From a virus: DNA of 44,584 bases. The position numbers were made by a program, and so were the translations under genes. The stretch lies in IMG/VR virus record IMGVR_UViG_3300042905_001985, positions 1 to 44,584 of that record; one strand, given 5' to 3'. Each line of letters starts with the position of its first letter. Position 1 is the first letter of the stretch. Positions 34,606 to 43,618 of this stretch are shown in pieces. A model generated the notes under the pieces. That model was not told the origin of the DNA. It saw only the letters and a program-made list of their open reading frames with translations, and made no database searches.

Positions 34606-35502
34606 TTATATTTGTCCATCTATCCAAGACAGTGCATCAACATTCGGAACCCATCCAATTGCATTAGATATCTTGCTTATATCGGCTAATGTTTCTATTG
34701 CCTCTCCTAAACGACTTTCTATGAATACTATGTTGCTAGAAATACTTTTAGCAATCTCTATTACTGACAAGTTTGTCCCTGTTGCTACATTATAAATTTG
34801 TCCAAATGAAGATGGTTGAATGTCTGCCTCTGCAAACATTATATTTGATCTAACCACATCATGAACATGAACGAAATCCCGCCTTTGACTTCCATCTCCG
34901 ACAACAGTAAGTGGTAGGCCGTCTCTATATTGTTTTAGAAAAATTCCTATGACTGGAGCGTACTGCCCACCATCTGGTGATCTTTCCCCATATACATTGA
35001 AATATCTTAAAATAATTGTCTGTAGCCCATATAAATCTGTGTATAGTTTACAAACTTTTTCAGCGGCTACCTTTGACATAGAATAGGGGTTTAAGCAGTC
35101 ATCTTTCTGATCTTCATAATTTGGTTTTGGATTATTTCCATATCCAGATGAAGTAGATGAGTATATAAATCTTTTAACGTTGGCTTCCCTGGAACATTGC
35201 AAGACTACTGTTGTCCCAAAAACATTTTTAAATACTGCACCAGTAGGATCTAAGATTGCTGGTTGAAGGCGAGATTCTGCGGCTAGATGAAAAACAAAAT
35301 CAACGTTATCAAATAGGGGCCTTATGGAATTGTAGTCAGTTATGTCCAACTTATAATTTTTTGCTAGGTCATTCCAATAAAAATTAGTATTTAGACCAGA
35401 ACTTTCATTATCAATACAAATAACCTCATGACCATTAGATATCAACGTATCAACCAAATGCGATCCAATAAAACCAGCCCCGCCCGTTACTAAACTTTTC
35501 AT
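34606..35502 (-). CDS. NAD-dependent sugar epimerase/dehydratase (GalE-like)
   Basis: A 298-residue extended SDR: TGGAGFIGSHLVD (~5-17) NAD site, YSSTSSGYGNNPKP (~113-126), YSMSKVAAEKVC (catalytic Tyr/Lys ~138), YFNVYGERSPDGG (~165) and VGDGSQRRDFVHVHDVV (~199-215). It fits UDP-sugar 4-epimerases and related nucleotide-sugar epimerases of O-antigen clusters. The substrate is unknown. I use the ATG after the overlapping TAG stop. Confidence 0.85.
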   Translation of the reverse strand: MKSLVTGGAGFIGSHLVDTLISNGHEVICIDNESSGLNTNFYWNDLAKNYKLDITDYNSIRPLFDNVDFVFHLAAESRLQPAILDPTGAVFKNVFGTTVVLQCSREANVKRFIYSSTSSGYGNNPKPNYEDQKDDCLNPYSMSKVAAEKVCKLYTDLYGLQTIILRYFNVYGERSPDGGQYAPVIGIFLKQYRDGLPLTVVGDGSQRRDFVHVHDVVRSNIMFAEADIQPSSFGQIYNVATGTNLSVIEIAKSISSNIVFIESRLGEAIETLADISKISNAIGWVPNVDALSWIDGQI

Positions 35503-35503
35503 T

Positions 35504-36124
35504 CTATATTCCATTCTGTCTAAAAAAACTATAATCGACATTAGAATTTTCTACATCAGAAAATCCATTGCTTTGAAATGCTAAATGAGGAATTGTGATA
35601 TAGCAGTTAAAGTGTTTTTGCAATTCACCATAAACAACATCTACTTGATAGGGCATTGATAATATAGCGTCTATTGCTTTTTTAAAAAACGTATTTCTCA
35701 TTATAATTGAATGTGAAGAATATCCTCCAGTCATTTTGTAAATATTTTTATTTACAAACTTTCTCTGTCCAGTATGAGGATTGGCACAAAGATAAATCAA
35801 ATCCCAGTCATTTGGTATCTGTTCTTCTAGGCTCTCAAACTTTTCGTTAAAATTGTCATCAAAAATGATATCATCTTCTGCAATAAATATTTTATCGTAT
35901 TGATTTTTTATAGCCATATTTAAGACTTTAAGATGGGACAGTCGGCACCCATTAGCGCCAGGTTTTAGTCCAGCGTATTCTGGATATAAACTTCCATCTA
36001 TAGCAGACACTCGGCGGACAGAAATTCCAATTTTTTTAAACTCTACCTGTGCCTGTTCCCACCTATCAGTTCTTTTATCCAAGTTAATGCAATATGTTAT
36101 GTCAAAATAATCTTTAAAACTCAT
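35504..36124 (-). CDS. Glycosyltransferase family 25-like protein
   Basis: A 206-residue GT25-type transferase (LPS galactosyltransferase LgtB family): ITYCINLDKRTDRWEQAQ near the N-terminus, GANGCRLSHLKVLNMAI (~54-70), and IFIAEDDIIFDDNF (~79-92) carrying the DxD-like acidic pair. ATGA overlap with the GT11 gene. Acceptor unknown. Confidence 0.85.
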   Translation of the reverse strand: MSFKDYFDITYCINLDKRTDRWEQAQVEFKKIGISVRRVSAIDGSLYPEYAGLKPGANGCRLSHLKVLNMAIKNQYDKIFIAEDDIIFDDNFNEKFESLEEQIPNDWDLIYLCANPHTGQRKFVNKNIYKMTGGYSSHSIIMRNTFFKKAIDAILSMPYQVDVVYGELQKHFNCYITIPHLAFQSNGFSDVENSNVDYSFFRQNGI

Positions 36125-36903
36125 ACTATAATCCAATCATTTGGTATGATATCGCCAATATCATGATTGGCATGGGCTGGGCCAAACCATTCTCTTGGCG
36201 CAACAATTTTTTTATCTGAATTTTTGTTCAGATACGCAGCCCACCAACTAAATGTACTATTTGCTAGTATAGATGATTTACATCTGGATATCAAATAAAA
36301 ATCTTCCTGGTAGGTCCCCGACTGAAAAATAAATCTATCTCCATTAAAAATATCTTGCCGTTTACACCATTCTATATCATCTGAAAATACCATTATCTTT
36401 TCATCTGCAAAATATTTTAATGCATTTTTATAATATCTAGGGAATATGTTTTTTAAATTATCTTCTATTCCAATGTAGTCGGTCCTTCTGACATGTAAAG
36501 AAACATAGTCCAGTGGGCCGTCTAAAATATCTATCGAACTCTTAAAAGTAAAGTCACTAAGTATTTGATCTTTAATATGATCAAAATATTTCCATGACTG
36601 AAAGTATCCATCTAGATCTGTATCATCTTCTACTGAATTAAATAACGACTCATCAAAATTCATAGATTTTTCAATATAAATTTTTGATGGATTAATAATT
36701 TCAATATTATTCTTAGCAATAGATGAAAGTTTAAATAAACTAAAAATATTACTTCGTAACTGATACTTAGATCCAAATTGTTGTGGAGGAGGAATCTTCC
36801 ACTCAAGTCCGTTCTTATCTGCTACGCCACGCAAACAAGCATATTGAAACATTTGATTCCCCAAATGTCCATTATTTCCAATTTTTGTATTATAGATTGC
36901 CAC
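36121..36903 (-). CDS. Alpha-1,2-fucosyltransferase-like (GT11)
   Basis: A 260-residue GT11 protein. All family motifs are present: GHLGNQMFQYA (~12-22), YVSLHVRRTDYIG (motif I, ~133-145, with the GDP-binding HxRRxD), IMVFSDDIEWCK (motif II, ~170-181) and SSILANSTFSWWAAYL (motif III, ~210-225). Such enzymes transfer L-fucose (or a similar GDP-6-deoxyhexose) in alpha-1,2 linkage. The donor can come from the Gmd/Fcl pair at 42.7-44.6 kb. Start codon GTG. Confidence 0.92.
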   Translation of the reverse strand: MAIYNTKIGNNGHLGNQMFQYACLRGVADKNGLEWKIPPPQQFGSKYQLRSNIFSLFKLSSIAKNNIEIINPSKIYIEKSMNFDESLFNSVEDDTDLDGYFQSWKYFDHIKDQILSDFTFKSSIDILDGPLDYVSLHVRRTDYIGIEDNLKNIFPRYYKNALKYFADEKIMVFSDDIEWCKRQDIFNGDRFIFQSGTYQEDFYLISRCKSSILANSTFSWWAAYLNKNSDKKIVAPREWFGPAHANHDIGDIIPNDWIIV

Positions 36904-37777
36904 GCCTGTCCCTTAAAAATTCTTTATATCTGTTTAAGATATACCTGTCTTCAAAAAGATGTGTAGTATGTTGATCGGGTCGGCGTAACTTTCCATCTTT
37001 TGTGGAGTTGCACTCCCATTCATTTTTTAATTCAGCCTGATCTGAAAGAAGAAGATTGCCAAGTCTTTGGCATTCCCATCCATGTTTCTTACTATATTCT
37101 TGTTGAATAAGCCGCACACCATGTTCTGCCTTCCTAATCAAATGATCGTAGGATCGTACTGGAACCTGATAACATTTAAAATTTTCGGAAACCTCATTTG
37201 TATTAAAAATAATTTTATTTAAATCTTTGTATTTGAAATAATGTGCCCCTGGCCCTACATGGGTGTATGGAGATACCTTTAGGATAAATTTACTAGGCCA
37301 CCGATATTCTACTGTAGATCGAACACCATTGATGATATCTTTTTCTTCTGTAGTATATTCAACTACTTTCCAAATAATATTTTTATAAACATTATTTAAA
37401 TTATATGATTTATTTTGAACAAAGTTTTCTATTTCTACTTCAATGTAATCAGAGTTTATGTTGTTTATATCTACTGCAAGACCGTTGTCAGATTTCCAAA
37501 TCTCATCTGCATCAAAGAACACCGCCCATGAAAATCCCATACCAAGAGCCATATCATAGAGTTCATTCATAATCTGCTCCTGATGAAATGGTCCATCATT
37601 AGATATTACAGTAACTCTTTTATCCCCAGTAGATATTTTATTCAACAACTCTAAAGTTCCATCTGTAGATCCATTGTCACATATTATTATTCCATCTAAT
37701 CCTTGGTTTAAGTGATGCCAAAGACAAAACTCTATTATATCTACTTCATTTCTTACTATAGAAATGCCACAAATCAT
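36890..37777 (-). CDS. Glycosyltransferase family 2/92-like protein
   Basis: A 295-residue transferase: SIVRNEVDIIEFCLWHHLNQ (~5-24), GLDGIIICDNGSTDGTLELL (~25-44), AVFFDADEIWKS (~84-95, DxD), then RWPSKFILKVSPYTHVG and the histidine-rich GAHYFKYKDL. This pattern fits Glyco_tranf_2_4-type enzymes. ATGA overlap with the aminotransferase gene. Confidence 0.82.
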   Translation of the reverse strand: MICGISIVRNEVDIIEFCLWHHLNQGLDGIIICDNGSTDGTLELLNKISTGDKRVTVISNDGPFHQEQIMNELYDMALGMGFSWAVFFDADEIWKSDNGLAVDINNINSDYIEVEIENFVQNKSYNLNNVYKNIIWKVVEYTTEEKDIINGVRSTVEYRWPSKFILKVSPYTHVGPGAHYFKYKDLNKIIFNTNEVSENFKCYQVPVRSYDHLIRKAEHGVRLIQQEYSKKHGWECQRLGNLLLSDQAELKNEWECNSTKDGKLRRPDQHTTHLFEDRYILNRYKEFLRDRRGNL

Positions 37778-38853
37778 TTATATTCCGTTACTTTTTCTAT
37801 TATGTATTCTACCTCAGATTCCGACAGCCACCAGCCGACAGGAATGTTTATCTGATTCTTTGAAAAACTGTCAAGCCCTGGCAGTTCTTTCTCATAGAAT
37901 TGTTTAGTGATATCGAACTGGTCATTTCTAAAATGAACATCGCTTGATTCGATACCGTTTGACTTTAGGTAACTAGCAAACTCTTCCTTATCCCGATCTT
38001 CATTCATAATCATGGAGAAGATCCAGTATGAGCAGTTGTCATCGAACGGTAGTACGGACGCAAAAGAAAGATCCTTAAAGGCATCACAATATTTTTTTGC
38101 ATTTTTTCTGTGAGCAACAACAGACTCTTTTGCTGAATCTAAATTTGCCAAGCCTATGGCGGCAGCAATGTCGTTCATGTGATATTTGTATCCAGCATAC
38201 TGAATATTTTGGTTTATTCTAAAACTTTCATTCTTAGTTCTGTCTAGACCAAACCATCTCTTTAATCTTGCCTCATGTTGTTTTTCTTCTGGACACAACA
38301 GGATACCACCATCTCCAGTGGTAAGAAACTTTATTGCCTGAAAACTATATATTGTATAGTCCCCACGCTCAACTTTATCTGCTAAAAAAGTGTCCCAACA
38401 ATGAGCAGCATCTTCTATAACTGGTACTCCAAATGATTTTAGAACAGCATAGTCTGCTATCTTTCCTGCCCAATTAACTGCAACTATAGCCTTGGTTTTA
38501 TCTGTGATTAAATCACGAACGGATGCTGGATCAATAAGTCCACTCTTTGGGTCAATATCTGCCCATCGAATGATAGCCTTCTTATGTAGCAGACCCACCT
38601 GAGTAGCGAAACATGTTTGTGGAGTAGAGATAACTTCATCTCCTGGTTGGATATTACACAGATCCATAGCAAGACTTAGGGCACTTGTAGCAGAGTTTAC
38701 AGTGATTGGACGGCACTTAGAACCTAGTTCTTCCTGTAGCCTATCCTCAAACTCTTCAACCCGTGGCCCCTGCGTAATGAATCCAGAATTTATTGTTGGA
38801 GCAATTCTATCCATTACGTCGTCAGACATTTTTACTTTAAAAAGTGATATCAT
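37774..38853 (-). CDS. DegT/DnrJ/EryC1 sugar aminotransferase
   Basis: A 359-residue PLP enzyme: TVNSATSALSLAMDL (~51-65), GDEVISTPQTCFAT (~71-84), VIEDAAHCWDT (~145-155) and SFQAIKFLTTGDGG (~170-183) with Lys 175 as the internal aldimine residue. This is the normal aminotransferase form, which transfers an amino group from Glu to a 4-keto or 3-keto sugar nucleotide, probably the product of the dTDP-glucose dehydratase at 31617. Contrast it with the enzyme at 41536, where the Lys is replaced by His. Confidence 0.9.
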   Translation of the reverse strand: MISLFKVKMSDDVMDRIAPTINSGFITQGPRVEEFEDRLQEELGSKCRPITVNSATSALSLAMDLCNIQPGDEVISTPQTCFATQVGLLHKKAIIRWADIDPKSGLIDPASVRDLITDKTKAIVAVNWAGKIADYAVLKSFGVPVIEDAAHCWDTFLADKVERGDYTIYSFQAIKFLTTGDGGILLCPEEKQHEARLKRWFGLDRTKNESFRINQNIQYAGYKYHMNDIAAAIGLANLDSAKESVVAHRKNAKKYCDAFKDLSFASVLPFDDNCSYWIFSMIMNEDRDKEEFASYLKSNGIESSDVHFRNDQFDITKQFYEKELPGLDSFSKNQINIPVGWWLSESEVEYIIEKVTEYK

Positions 38854-39613
38854 TCAAGTCTCCTCTTATCGGGATTATTATATCATCGCCCTCGCCCATC
38901 TGTTCAAGATTTCCTAGGTTGTGATTAAAAATTGCTGAATACTGATCTGATATATCTGTGATTGCATATCCTTCTGTTGTAAAAGTCTCTAGAAACATAA
39001 GTTGATTTGTTTCTGCCATTTCATAAGACGTTGATCCATATAAAAGAAAAATATTGTCCTTATTTTTCAATATATGTTTTGCTGCCGCCCCATTTAAAAG
39101 TCCATTTGAAATTGAAGCATGAATCTTTGGTGCCAAATCTATAGACAATCCTATTCTTTGTGTAAGATTTTGTATGTCTGCATATGTAGGAGGAGTTGTA
39201 CGAACGGCGACGTATGCAATATTTTCTTTCATTCTATCTAAAAACGCATCAATAAAATTAGTACTCTTTGGTATGTAATCATCCTCTATCAAAAAGTAAT
39301 AGTCGTGACCGCCAGCAATCAAGTCTTTTTTGATAATGTCATTCCACGCTCCATAAGAAAAGTCAATATTTTCTCTGAACATTACAGTGATTTTTTTATT
39401 TATATTGTATGAATTAACGATATCTATAATTTTTTCTACATCAGTGCTTTCACTTTTATTAATAACAAAGTAAACAGTATTTATTTTTTTTGGCCTTTTC
39501 TTAACAAACTGTAGATGTTTTTCTAAGAAATAGTATTGATCGTAGTAAATTCCAGAAACTCTATTGAACCTTCTTTCTTCAAAGAAGAAGCATACGCAAT
39601 ATGCTATTTTCAT
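38837..39613 (-). CDS. GT-A-type glycosyltransferase-like protein
   Basis: A 258-residue protein opening MKIAYCVCFFFEERR, with NTVYFVINKSES, AWNDIIKKDLIAGGHDYYFLIEDDYIP (~90-115), where FLIEDDY is a DxD-type metal-binding strand, and a region (VRTTPPTYADI, NGLLNGAAAKHIL) as in many polysaccharide transferases. No family number assigned. It overlaps the aminotransferase gene by 17 nt. Confidence 0.65.
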   Translation of the reverse strand: MKIAYCVCFFFEERRFNRVSGIYYDQYYFLEKHLQFVKKRPKKINTVYFVINKSESTDVEKIIDIVNSYNINKKITVMFRENIDFSYGAWNDIIKKDLIAGGHDYYFLIEDDYIPKSTNFIDAFLDRMKENIAYVAVRTTPPTYADIQNLTQRIGLSIDLAPKIHASISNGLLNGAAAKHILKNKDNIFLLYGSTSYEMAETNQLMFLETFTTEGYAITDISDQYSAIFNHNLGNLEQMGEGDDIIIPIRGDLNDITF

Positions 39614-40776
39614 TATTTTCTTAACTCCATAAAGAAAACAAAATCATTGTTATCCTTTATTTTAAATCCAAGATTTTTATATGTTTTGATTGCTCTATTA
39701 TTAGTTTTTAGAACCTCAAGTTTTGGATTTTTATTCATCTCTTTGCTTTTATCTATAAGCATCTGGAATAATTTTTTACCGTGCCCAAGTCCGCGAGCGG
39801 ACTCAATTAGTCCACCAGTTAAAATAGCATCATTCCCATCAATTTTAATTATTGCATATCCTATTGGCTCTATGCCTTCATATAAAATAAAAGGAATAAT
39901 TGTCTCTGGCTTGTTTAAAAACCATTCTTCTTGTTGTTTTTGACTAATAGGATTTTGATTATTAGTCATGAATAGGCGGCAGTCATTTCTAATTATTCTC
40001 ATAACTTCTATTGTATTGTTCGTAGTTTCTAATAAGTTTAATTCTGGAGAGTCGAAACCCTTAACATGTTTATCTTTACAATACTTGATTTCTTTTGCCA
40101 TCATTTTATTGTATGAAACTAGATCACTGGTCAACTGAGACTGAACGCTATTCTCATCAGTAGAGGTCACCAGGATAATGTCTTCAACAATAACTGGTGG
40201 ACCAAAATGTTTGTAGTAATTATAATATAATTCAGTATCCACAAGCATTCTTATTTTTGTATCAAAAACAAGTTCTCTTTCCTTCTTATAGGCGAATACT
40301 GATGGAGAGCCTATTGTATTGTCACCCATTAGTAATTTTTTCCCAGTATGAAAACTTGGAACATGTGGTCTATAAAACTGCAACCTTTGCTCATCATAAT
40401 GTATCGTTCCTGCTGCAAGCCATGAGCGATCTGATTGTGTTAGGCCATAATATATTTTTTCAAGAGCATCATTTTTATAAAAGAAGTCATCCATAAAAAT
40501 TATCTTAACTATTTCAGCATCAGTTCCCGCCATAACGTTATTAAAGTTTTGAGCGGCAGAGGAGCGTTCTCTATTCTTCATGTACTTTATATCAAACTTG
40601 CTATCAAACTTTTTGCAGACATTTAAAATTGTATCGTCCCCACTTTGATCAGATACGCAGACAACTATGTCCTTAAAGGTTTGTGACTCAATCGTGCTAA
40701 GAAGCCTATTCATTAAATATTCTGATCTATCATTATATGAATGAGTTGGAATGGCTACGCCAATTTTATTTTCCAT
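39613..40776 (-). CDS. Fusion: GT2-type glycosyltransferase with C-terminal GNAT acetyltransferase
   Basis: A 387-residue two-domain protein. Residues ~1-235 are GT2-like: VAIPTHSYNDRSEYLMNRLL, QTFKDIVVCVSDQSGDDT (~33-50), NRERSSAAQNFNNVMAGTDA (~72-91) and IFMDDFFY (DD pair). Residues ~255-387 are a GNAT domain: FILYEGIEPIGYAI, SARGLGHGKKLFQMLIDKSK (acetyl-CoA loop), EVLKTNNRAIKTYKNLGFK. It would join transfer of a sugar with its N- or O-acetylation. The ATG is preferred to an upstream TTG. Confidence 0.85.
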   Translation of the reverse strand: MENKIGVAIPTHSYNDRSEYLMNRLLSTIESQTFKDIVVCVSDQSGDDTILNVCKKFDSKFDIKYMKNRERSSAAQNFNNVMAGTDAEIVKIIFMDDFFYKNDALEKIYYGLTQSDRSWLAAGTIHYDEQRLQFYRPHVPSFHTGKKLLMGDNTIGSPSVFAYKKERELVFDTKIRMLVDTELYYNYYKHFGPPVIVEDIILVTSTDENSVQSQLTSDLVSYNKMMAKEIKYCKDKHVKGFDSPELNLLETTNNTIEVMRIIRNDCRLFMTNNQNPISQKQQEEWFLNKPETIIPFILYEGIEPIGYAIIKIDGNDAILTGGLIESARGLGHGKKLFQMLIDKSKEMNKNPKLEVLKTNNRAIKTYKNLGFKIKDNNDFVFFMELRK

Positions 40777-41536
40777 AGAATTCTCTTTCAATTATTTTAT
40801 AGATATTATCAAATACGTCAAAATATTTTTGAGACTCAACAAAGTTATTTTCTACAATACCTAAGGACTTATCATAGTCTTCAGGGGTTAGGGCACAGAT
40901 AATGTTTATTAATTCTGGCAATGAATTAAATTTTATGATTCCACCAGGGTCAAAGAAGTCCTCTATATTAGGGCATCCATAATAAATTGGTATAGTTTTA
41001 CTAGCAAAGCAATCTATAATCTTTTCAGTAAAATAGTTATTAGAGTTATCATTTTCTATGATAATAGAAAATTTAGAGTTATCTAATATTTCATCTTTTT
41101 TTTCTATTCTTGGTGGAGTCATCTTACATATGATATCGAATTCATTTATAGATGTATGCTCAACAAGGGCATCGAAAACTTCATATCTAAATGTATGGTT
41201 AGGAGTCATTAATTTACTTGACGTAAGAAAAGAAATAATATTTTCCTTTTCTCTTTCCTTGTATGGATCTACCCACACCGTTCCAAATGGCATAAACCTA
41301 AAGTTTGGTAATTTTGATAGATCATCTCTGTATGACAAAACTAGATCAAATTCTTGTAACGCTGTCAAATTGATATGTGAGATAGGAACAATTGTTGGAG
41401 GTTCGAATATAACTGCAACATTATATCTAGCCAGTGGATTTTTAATGTGATGATTATAGGTTATGTTAATAATATCTGGATAGTTTCTAGCGGTATACCC
41501 AATTCCATCTGCATTAGTATGCTGAACTTGAAACAT
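40766..41536 (-). CDS. Alpha-1,3-fucosyltransferase-like (GT10)
   Basis: A 256-residue GT10 protein with the FutA-type signature FSIIIENDNSNNYFTEKI followed by IDCFASKTIPIYYGCPNI (~155-192) and DPGGIIKF. Preceding NVAVIFEPPTIVP and DLVLSYRDDLSKLPNFRF segments correspond to the acceptor half. It would use GDP-fucose or a related 6-deoxyhexose. It overlaps the ColD-like gene by 1 nt and the GT2-GNAT gene by 11 nt. Confidence 0.9.
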   Translation of the reverse strand: MFQVQHTNADGIGYTARNYPDIINITYNHHIKNPLARYNVAVIFEPPTIVPISHINLTALQEFDLVLSYRDDLSKLPNFRFMPFGTVWVDPYKEREKENIISFLTSSKLMTPNHTFRYEVFDALVEHTSINEFDIICKMTPPRIEKKDEILDNSKFSIIIENDNSNNYFTEKIIDCFASKTIPIYYGCPNIEDFFDPGGIIKFNSLPELINIICALTPEDYDKSLGIVENNFVESQKYFDVFDNIYKIIEREFYGK

Positions 41537-42699
41537 TATCCATCAACCAATCTAAGGATAGAAGTTAACACATCAAAATTCTTTTGATTAACAAAATGAT
41601 TATTGCCGATATAAAGTCCAGTATTAAGTTTATGAACATTATAGTAGTCCTGACCGCTTGCCATTTTTTCAGAAGATAAAAATGGTTGTCTCAGTAGGTC
41701 TCCGCTTACAACTGGCCTATACTCAATTCCGTTTTTTTGGAAAAGTATTTTTAGACTATCGAAAACTGTTTTATTTTTTGCAATAAATGGAAATGCAAAA
41801 CTACTATTACCAGTTGAATACTCAGGAACGTAGAACTGATCACTATAGTTTAGTACTATCTTGTAATACTTTTCAAAATTAGTTCTTCTAGTGTCAATCA
41901 TCTTGTCTAGTCTATTGAGTTGAGAGATTCCTAGAACTGCTGGAATCTCATGATTTCTAAAGTTATATCCATCAGTAATAAAAAGAAATGACTTCTCCAT
42001 GTAATCATATTTATCTGACCAGTAATCAAAGTTTATAGACTCTCTAGCCAAGCCATGACTTCTTTTCATCTTCATGAGATCATACAAGTCGGTATCGTTA
42101 GTTGATACCATGCCTCCCTCAATGGTGGTCATATGGTGCCCAAAATAAAAACTAAATGTGGCACCCAAACTGTTAGATCCTACTTTAGACTGATTATCAA
42201 ACTTGCATCCATGAGATTCACACACATCATCGATAATAAGAGCATCTGGAAATATTTCTTGGTACTTATTATTGTTCGCTGGGAAGCCAAGTAAGTGAGT
42301 AACAAATATTAATTTAATGTCCGGATGAAGCGACTTAATTCTTTTTAAATCATCAGTATCAAAAGAATAATTTTTCAAATTAATGTCTGCAAAGATAGGC
42401 TGTAGACCTAGTTGAATTATTGGAGCAACATTAGTCATCCATGTACATGCTGGCAGGAGAACCTTATCTCCATTTTTCAATCCATACTTTTCCTTTATGG
42501 CTGCTACCAACAAGAAATTTGCAGTAGACCCAGACGATACGAATAAAGAATGTTTTGATCCCAGCCACTTACTCCAGTCAGATTCAAACTTTTTGACCAT
42601 ACCGTTGCTAGTAAACTTCTTGGCAGTCAGGATGAACTTAATCATTCTGAGTTTATCCTTCTTACTTATAGTGTCATGCATCAGAGGCCAGTTATACAT
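41536..42699 (-). CDS. ColD-like PLP-dependent sugar 3-dehydratase
   Basis: A 387-residue DegT-fold enzyme in which the PLP-anchoring Lys is replaced: SFYFGHHMTTIEGG (~183-196) has His 188 where aminotransferases have Lys. GDP-4-keto-6-deoxymannose 3-dehydratase (ColD) uses His at this place, and other regions agree with that group (FVSSGSTANFLLVAAI ~53-68, IIDDVCESHGCKF ~155-167, RPVVSGDLLRQP, TGLYIGNNHF near the C-terminus). It would remove the C3 hydroxyl to give a 3,6-dideoxy sugar nucleotide, e.g. on the way to GDP-colitose. It lies between GDP-sugar genes and the GT10 gene. The exact substrate is inferred. Confidence 0.8.
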   Translation of the reverse strand: MYNWPLMHDTISKKDKLRMIKFILTAKKFTSNGMVKKFESDWSKWLGSKHSLFVSSGSTANFLLVAAIKEKYGLKNGDKVLLPACTWMTNVAPIIQLGLQPIFADINLKNYSFDTDDLKRIKSLHPDIKLIFVTHLLGFPANNNKYQEIFPDALIIDDVCESHGCKFDNQSKVGSNSLGATFSFYFGHHMTTIEGGMVSTNDTDLYDLMKMKRSHGLARESINFDYWSDKYDYMEKSFLFITDGYNFRNHEIPAVLGISQLNRLDKMIDTRRTNFEKYYKIVLNYSDQFYVPEYSTGNSSFAFPFIAKNKTVFDSLKILFQKNGIEYRPVVSGDLLRQPFLSSEKMASGQDYYNVHKLNTGLYIGNNHFVNQKNFDVLTSILRLVDG

Positions 42700-43618
42700 T
42701 GCTCTCGTACCACCTTACTGTTTTAACTATTCCATCATGGAGTGAAGTTTCTGGCTTCCATCCCAGGCTCAATATTTTAGATATATCAAGTTTTCTTCTT
42801 GGTGTGCCATTGGGCTTTGTAATATCCCACGCTATCTCTCCACGGTATCCTACGATATCAGCAATTTTATTTGCAAGATCTTTGATAGACCATTCTTCTC
42901 CAGAGCCGATGTTGATATGATCTGGATCGTCATACTCATTCATTAATTTAATACATGCCTGTGCAAGATCGTCCACATATAGAAACTCTCTAGTTGGAGA
43001 TCCGTCTCCAAATAGGACAACCTCTTTTTGCTTATTATTGCGAGCGGTGACGAACTTTTTGATCATGGCTGGAATTACATGACTTTTATTGAGATCGAAA
43101 TTATCATTAATGCCGTAAAGGTTGGCTGGCATAATAGAGATAGAATTCATTCCATACTGTTCTCTATACATCTTGGCCATCTTGAGGCCCACAATTTTAG
43201 CCAAAGCATATGCCTCATTTGTTGATTCCAGAGGGCCAGACATTAAATGCTCTTCTAAAATTGGCTGTGGGCATTCTCTTGGATATATGCATACAGATCC
43301 CATAAACATAAATTTTTTAACAGTATTTTCATAAGATGCATTTATAACATTATTCTGTATGCTTAAATTATCGTAAAGCATCTTTGCTTGATTATTATTA
43401 TTGTACTCTATACCACCGACTCTAGCGGCGGATAAGAATACATACTCTGGGCTAGACAATCTAAAAAACTTATCTACTTCATGCTTATTTCTAAGATCTA
43501 ATACGCTACTAGACATAAAAAACACGTTCGTATATCCAGATTGCTTGAGTGCTCTGACCAATGCTGATCCGACTAGACCACGGTGTCCAGCAACATATAT
43601 CTGAGAATCAAGTTCCAT
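42692..43618 (-). CDS. fcl: GDP-L-fucose synthase / GDP-colitose synthase-like epimerase-reductase
   Basis: A 308-residue GDP-4-keto-6-deoxymannose epimerase-reductase: [15 protein letters not shown] (~8-22) NADP site, AARVGGI (~64-70), [16 protein letters not shown] (~105-120, GSSCIYP-type), [11 protein letters not shown] (catalytic Tyr/Lys ~137-147), [11 protein letters not shown] and [11 protein letters not shown] (~164-190, with the epimerase His). Standard product is GDP-L-fucose; with a ColD-type partner the same fold (ColC) yields GDP-L-colitose. It overlaps both neighbours by about 10 nt. Confidence 0.9.
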   Translation of the reverse strand: MELDSQIYVAGHRGLVGSALVRALKQSGYTNVFFMSSSVLDLRNKHEVDKFFRLSSPEYVFLSAARVGGIEYNNNNQAKMLYDNLSIQNNVINASYENTVKKFMFMGSVCIYPRECPQPILEEHLMSGPLESTNEAYALAKIVGLKMAKMYREQYGMNSISIMPANLYGINDNFDLNKSHVIPAMIKKFVTARNNKQKEVVLFGDGSPTREFLYVDDLAQACIKLMNEYDDPDHINIGSGEEWSIKDLANKIADIVGYRGEIAWDITKPNGTPRRKLDISKILSLGWKPETSLHDGIVKTVRWYESNV

